DNA from: Emydura subglobosa
Taxonomy: Eukaryota; Chordata; Testudines; Chelidae
Length of the DNA stretch: 64,000 nucleotides
Reading direction: 5' to 3'
NCBI GenBank assembly: GCA_007922225.1
Contig: ML679961.1
Coordinates: 62,251,430 to 62,315,429, forward strand
The position numbers and the translations under genes are program-made. The notes beneath the pieces are model-generated. The model was not told the DNA's origin. It did no database searches and saw only the letters and a program-made list of their open reading frames with translations. Positions 59,105-64,000 of the stretch are shown here, piece after piece (position 1 is the first letter of the stretch; each line of letters starts with the position of its first letter).

Positions 59105-59210
59105 GGCCCAACGTGAAGGAAGAAACCCCTGAGGGTTTCTAAACTACCTAATTACTTAACCTTTGTTAAACAAACGAACTACTAAGGGTCTGCGACTTGC
59201 AAAGCAAGAG

Positions 59211-59425
59211 GCAATGTTCCAGCAACCGTCAACAGGTGGAAAGAAGGAACTGGGGGCCCGTGGGGTCGGCAGTGCCCTATGTACCACGGCATGAGCGCGG
59301 TACTCCAGGGGGCGCCTGAGCCGACCCTACGGGGACTGCTAAGGGGGAAAAAGTTCTGGGAATCTGTGCACGGAGCGTGCACACACCTATATTGGAATGG
59401 ATATGAGCAATCACTCGAAGATAGA
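59211..59425. repeat. Left terminal inverted repeat of DIRS copy D
   Basis: This is the inverted copy of 53316-53505 and the likely promoter region of the element. It ends GATATGAGCAATCACTCGAA / GATAG at the boundary with intron sequence. Shared words include CGGTACTCCAGGGGGCGCCT and its reverse at 53392-53411. Confidence 0.85.
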
Positions 59426-59499
59426 ACTATATTCTCCCTGATATGCTGGGCTATGCATCTGCGAAAAACAGGAAGTCTGGATATATTTTAGGACTGTCG

Positions 59500-60000
59500 T
59501 TATGAGAAAATATACTGCCAGAATAATGGCTGGAAACTTCATGCTTAATAATTTCTTTTAGCAACATGTTTCTGTAACACCTGCTTTTGCCCAATGATTG
59601 ATTTTTTTGGTCAGCTATGTAATGTTTTTGATTGACATGTTTCTAACTTTTTGAGCATAAAAGGGGAATTGTAAGTCTGGGTCAAGTGGAGCACTTCGTG
59701 GACACAATGGAAAGATCTCCGGCAGCAGACAGGAAGGCTGGCCACCAAAAATCTGCTGCTGAATCACCTGAAGACCACTCCAGACTTGTGGGGTAACTAT
59801 TAGTTTGGGATGCTCTATTACCTATTGTGGTTGTATGTGTATGAGTCTAAATAAAGCAGAGACTTTGTGTAAAGGCATTCTTGTAAGAGTGCTGGAGGCT
59901 AATAAAGTTAAGGCTTTAAGTGAAAGCACTTGATTCTGTGTGATTTATGCCAACCACATAGCAGATGGAGGTACTATATCTCCCTTGGTTTATTTCCTGA
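59500..60000 (+). mobile_element. LTR-like segment (TATA box, poly-A signal); edges unknown
   Basis: A TATA-type box (GCATAAAAGGGGAA) at about 59656 is followed about 190 bases later by TCTAAATAAAGCAGAGAC (59847) and a second AATAAAG near 59901. The spacing and the purine-rich segments around them resemble the U3-R-U5 order of an LTR. I could not find convincing TG...CA ends or a target duplication, and the family is unknown. It might instead be an unrelated AT-rich region. Confidence 0.35.
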
Positions 60001-60932
60001 TACCGCCTCGCAGAGAGTAAAGTTACCAAGAGCTTTGGGTTTGAGAAGCCCCAGGTAATACCCCAGATGGGCCCAGAAGAACAGATAAGTTCTTCCACAA
60101 TTCACAAGGAAAGAATCAGAGCATCTCTCATCTTGCTGAGTTGCTAAGTACCATGGGATATGTCCCCAGAAGTCTTAATCCTTTCCACAGGTGAATACAG
60201 AACCTATATGAACCCAGTAACTTATGTATGGCTTTGCAGTTAGTCTCTCACACCTGAGCTAGGCTAGCTGGTAAATCATACAGGTTAACTCTGTGCTACA
60301 GATTCACACCAGGGCTTGCCATGCACTAACTTGCTGTGTAGAAAAGCCCTTGGGAATTTTCTCAAACCCAGATTTCTTTTCTTACTTCATTTACAGGAAA
60401 ACTGTTGTGTATACCATGAAAGCATTTTAAAAAGTTCTCAAGGCTAGCATGTAATCTTCAACCAGTTCCATTCTCACGTTTAGGTTAATTTTTTCCCACC
60501 CATTCAGCCCTGTTCAAAAGTAGCAACACCATCTTCTCTGGAAAGCTAGTTGATGGAAAAAATCGATTCTTGCTACTGTTTTTCAAGATAGTTGCTATCT
60601 AAGAAAGAAACTACTGCTATTCAAAAATTGAAATTTTGGTTGAATTATGTGAATAAGAAATCTCTTTCTAGAGTGACAACTGTAATAGAAGATAAAATGT
60701 ACATAAATCAGGATTGTAGCCTTTTAACTTCATTTAAATGTTGTTTTTTTTGCCCTGAATCAAGATCTTTATGTTTTTTATTATGGGTAACATACTGCTA
60801 AGTTATTAAAATGTCTGCAGAATACAGCAATCCATAATTCATGCAAATCTTACTATTACATGCCAAAAGAATTTCATATTTGGAGTCACAGCAAAATACT
60901 GTTATATATTGTAGGAAAAGAAGGCTACTTAC

Positions 60933-62430
60933 CCTTCTGATAGAAGAATTTCCGATAATAGTATGCACCAAGATCCACATGTTCAACAATGTATCTTTTC
61001 ACTCTATCTAAATGTAACACCAGACTTTCCTTGGGCACTTCAAGTACTGCCACTCCTGCATTTGTGCAATGGGAATTAAGAGTAGACTCAAAAGATGCAC
61101 TTTCACATCCAGTGAAGGAACCTGAATTAGATTTGGACAGGCTGATCTTCCGTTCTCCTTCCCCACCAATCTCATTACGAAAATAAGGACAGCTCATCAC
61201 AAGTTCATTGCTTTTATCATCTCCCTGGTCCATATTGAGATTTCCTTTTGAATTCAGATCTTCAGTGCTGCCCATAGGAGAATTGAAACTTGCAGAATGG
61301 GACAAAGGTCCAGAAACGAATGATGCTACAGCAGCAGCAGAAGCTCCTGTTGTGGTGTTCCTTCTTTTAATAACATTATGCCGGTTGATTGCTGCTTCAT
61401 TTAAATCAAATAATATACTCTGAACATCATAATGTGCAAAGCATTTTGGACAAGTCCAGGGTTTGACACTGTCTTCTGACCTGTTATCTTCAAGGTCTGA
61501 AGACTTTGAGAGTTCCCCTTCACCTTTGGCATTACGCAACTTACGAAAAATAGAAGAATCTCCTGTCTCTGATTTTGAGCGCCTTTTGAGTGGTTTCTCC
61601 CTTTCCTTAAAGAGTCTGAGATTCTCTCTCTGAGTGATAGGCCCATCTATCACATCCAAAGAGATTCCTGAACCCTTGCTTCCACTGGCTATCAGAAGTT
61701 CACTGAGCTTGGTTGGGGCTGGACTTCTCTGATCAGACTTCTCATCTTTATAACCCTTTATTAAATCAAAAAAAATCTCCCCTGAAGTTCCCTGCTTATC
61801 TATAGAGGATGTGCTGCCATATTCCCTGTGCAGTGATGGCCCAGATTTAAAAGTGGGTGAGATACATTCATCAAAGCTATCCACATCAAGCTCACTTATG
61901 GTGATGTCACTGTTACTGCGTTGTCTTATTCTGCGAAGGGCTTTCCTAGGGGAACTGGGGTAACCATCAGGTGTAAGAAACCTAGAATCTAGGTTCTCAG
62001 ATTGTCTTGTTTTGTTTTTAAGGGTGTTCTGGATACTCTTTAACATAACAGAGTCACTAGCATTCAGGTTAACAGAGCTTCCCTGACTCCCAGGACTGCT
62101 TTTAGAGGACATATTATCAAGGCAACTTGATGTTTCAATTTCCTGACTTGATCTACTAGTTTCTTTAACATTGTCCTTCCTTGGGGGCCAGTCAGCAATC
62201 CTGGCCCGAACTCCCATTTTGGGAACACCAGGAGTAGAAGTAAGGTGGTGGGGACCTTCACTACGTGGAGGCCCCACTGGAGCCATGACTGCAGATCCTA
62301 AGCTGCCATTCTGTGACCTAAAGCGCCTCATGTAAAAGTCATCTGAGTGGACTTTAGATGCTCCATCTGTTCCAACTGCTACCCCAGTGGCAACAGCTCT
62401 TTCAGTCTGGGACCGCTTCAAGCTGGTCAT
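60933..62430 (-). CDS. SIPA1L1: SIPA1L1 coding exon 1 (start codon; N-terminal 499 residues)
   Basis: This exon encodes the N-terminus of signal-induced proliferation-associated 1-like 1 (SPAR), a GTPase-activating protein for Rap that acts at the postsynaptic density and organises actin. It opens with [15 protein letters not shown], matching the known vertebrate N-terminus, and reads without a stop for 499 codons to the residues FFYQK. The strand then shows GTAAGT at 60932-60927, so the exon ends after the first base of a codon. Visible features are a Ser-rich low-complexity region, basic stretches such as [14 protein letters not shown], a CPKC...C cluster (about residues 327-340) and the well-conserved ending [18 protein letters not shown] recognise the protein from memory of the family; no alignment was run. 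The frame is intact and the start ATG at 62430-62428 agrees with the family start. SIPA1L2 and SIPA1L3 are less similar in this region. Confidence 0.97.
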
Positions 62431-62739
62431 GATTTGAAAATATGTTTAATAAGTTCCAAAAGAAGAAATAGTCATCTCTGCTTTTTAAATGCACAATTCC
62501 CTTCTGGAGAATAGTCTCCAAAAAATACAATGGTTGCATGAGATCCCAGTCGTGGTCATTTAAGAAAGCAGTTAAATGACAGATATCCAGAAAATTCCGG
62601 TCTTCAATAAGTTTTGATGTGTAATAGCGCCTTTAACTTCTGCATTTTAACAGGTGGACATATTCCAATATGCCTAAATTGTCTTCACATTACTTGGGTT
62701 CCAGAACTTCAGAGTTATTATAATACAATGATTTTATGC
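62431..62739 (-). other. SIPA1L1: SIPA1L1 5' UTR part of the first coding exon
   Basis: Upstream of the ATG the minus strand runs 309 bases to a strong 3' splice site. A pyrimidine-rich tract lies at about 62760-62744 and CTAG ends at 62740, so the exon probably begins at 62739. This fits a gene whose first exon or exons are non-coding and lie further upstream. The UTR is AT-rich and I see no long upstream reading frame. The acceptor is predicted from sequence only; an alternative transcription start inside this stretch cannot be excluded. Confidence 0.7.
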
Positions 62740-64000
62740 CTAGAACAGAGAAACAGGAGACAAAAATATTAGTAATTTTATGTAAATGCATTATTCCACA
62801 ACCAAATGTATTAAATAAGTTACTACACTAAAGTTATATTTAAAACAAAACACTCAACATTTAAACCCTCCTACACTGTATCAAAAATGTAGAGTGGTGG
62901 AGTTTTTCATGTACTGTACCTATTGATTTGCATACAGAAAGATTTCTACTATTTTGGGATGCAGCATTTGTATACAGAACACACCTACTGAACTAGTCAG
63001 GGCTCTTTTGTAATAATCTCTGCCTGACAACCTATAAAACAAAGCAGAGAGCAGCCTGCTTCCAGTGACAGCTCTAAGCCCAAGCACAGTATCCTAAGAA
63101 CCCTTAACTAGAACATAAAATACTTCAGTGTGACAGGTATGCTCCTCAATAAAGAAAGCATACATTTACTGTACAAATTGTTGATTTATTACAGGCAGTA
63201 GACTAGTTGACTTAGAAGACTACAATTCCTTTAAGTTTTGTAAGCAAGACTAATGTTTAGATGTCAACCACGCTCGTGTATAATTAGAAATCAATATCCA
63301 CTGTTCCCCTTTGTTACTATTTCATAATTTACACAACTGCTAACAACAAAACTGCAGTAAGCTAATGAGAAAAAGATTCTAAAAGGTTTCTACAGTAGAC
63401 ATAAGTTATTTCAGTAGCGCTTATTCTATGTTTTGCCCCCACAGTCTTATTTGCACAACAGCTGAATACTTTGGAATTTATGTAGCATCCACTCAACCCC
63501 AACTTTACACTTATTATGTATACACAATGAGAATGTGCACACACACACATGCACTTTTGCATACCCAGATATGGAAATGTTTCACTTGCTGACAGAATAT
63601 TGCGAATGTCACAGCTCCTCTATATTCCAGCTTCACAAGGCTACTGAAATAAATGCTCTCCTAACTCCCCAGCACCAAAACTGATTACAAAATATTATGT
63701 TACCCTTTGAGGAGCTACAAAAATTTACACAAAAACGCCCCGGTTGGTAGAAGACAAAGGCACAAGAATGTCAGCATAAAATCCTGTACTGCTGTTTACA
63801 TCCTTTAACACAAAGAAGTGGATCATTTTCAAAGACTAAACCAATTACACAAAATATGGCCTTTAAATACTTGCCAAACATTTGTGGAAAGATGCTGCTG
63901 AACCAGCACCATGTTGACAATGCAGTATTGTCTACGAATCAAGAGTTCTGGTGCTTCTAGGAACACTAGTACTTTCTGCAGTCAGCTCTCAAAAGTAATG
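62740..64000 (-). other. SIPA1L1: SIPA1L1 intron upstream of the first coding exon (partial)
   Basis: AT-rich sequence without any recognisable repeat, RNA gene or conserved coding signal. A short CA run is at 63538-63551. The non-coding first exon or exons and the promoter are not in this window. Confidence 0.8.

Larger units (their letters stand above)
53256..59425 (-). mobile_element. DIRS retrotransposon copy D, structurally complete (6.2 kb)
   Basis: The element is read on the minus strand. The left terminal repeat is at 59425-59211, ORF1 at 59104-about 56600, RT/RNase H at 56480-54718, and recombinase at about 54700-53659, overlapping the end of RNase H. The internal complementary region is at 53596-53506, followed by the right terminal repeat (53505-53316) and end arm (53315-53256). 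The two terminal repeats are inverted copies of each other over about 190 bases with few differences (for example CCTACGGGGACTGCTAAGGG against its reverse). The internal region equals the reverse of the right arm joined to the reverse of the left end. There is no target duplication, as expected for recombinase-mediated integration. Confidence 0.95.
47076..60932 (-). other. SIPA1L1: SIPA1L1 intron between coding exons 1 and 2
   Basis: 13.9 kb. It contains a short palindromic repeat (47156-47233), a possible MITE (49976-50322), a CR1 with its full 3' UTR (50530-52755), DIRS copy D (53256-59425) and an LTR-like stretch (about 59500-60000). Positions 47240-49970 and 60010-60932 contain nothing I can identify. 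A C/T-rich stretch at 48030-48250 is low-complexity. Confidence 0.85.

Noticed and set aside
1..64000. CRISPR arrays, tRNA, rRNA or bacterial-type operons
   Set aside because: No regularly spaced short repeats, no tRNA cloverleaf words outside SINE-like relics and no rRNA signatures. The spliced host gene shows this is vertebrate nuclear DNA.

Overview
This is a vertebrate nuclear locus, most likely from a turtle. All the protein-coding sequence that looks alive belongs to one host gene on the minus strand, SIPA1L1 (SPAR), which encodes a Rap GTPase-activating protein of the postsynaptic density. Six coding exons are present: 62430-60933 (with ATG and 5' UTR), 47075-46945, 29132-28944, 15275-15101, 9508-9405 and 6837-6680. 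They join in phase, every junction seen is GT/AG, and together they give about 751 N-terminal residues of a protein of about 1,800. The first exon or exons lie beyond position 64000 and the rest of the gene lies before position 1. The turtle assignment is inference. It rests on CR1 LINEs, a PIF/Harbinger element with a Myb-like gene, MIR-like SINEs and several DIRS elements; as I recall, DIRS elements are found in turtles and squamates but not in birds or crocodilians.

The introns are a graveyard of mobile elements. Positions 1-6679 hold an old APE-type LINE with endonuclease and reverse transcriptase relics (about 1885-4335). Positions 9509-15100 hold two CR1 pieces in opposite orientation. 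Positions 15276-28943 hold a CR1 tail, a MIR-like SINE, DIRS copy A (18080-21265) with a CR1 tail inside its recombinase gene, another CR1 tail, and a Harbinger transposon bounded at 22095 and 26336 with 3-bp flanking duplications. Positions 29133-46944 hold a MIR-like SINE, a small hAT element, a CR1, and two DIRS copies joined head to tail (B 35326-41348, C 41349-46655). B contains a solo LTR with a clean 5-bp target duplication. Positions 47076-60932 hold another CR1, the structurally complete DIRS copy D (53256-59425) and an LTR-like segment.

The most interesting structure is the DIRS cluster. Four copies, about 20.7 kb or a third of the window, all lie in the same orientation as the host gene. 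Copies B and D keep the terminal repeats plus the internal complementary region that rebuilds the circle junction. Their active sites can be compared: only D keeps the YLDD motif of reverse transcriptase (A and B have YLND, C has YLYN followed by a stop). D in turn has a stop ten codons before its recombinase tyrosine. No copy therefore looks able to act alone. I found no CRISPR array, tRNA, rRNA or second host gene, and nothing I would call a wholly new biological system. The findings worth checking are the DIRS tandem junction, the shared YLND change and the implausible poly-G tracts.
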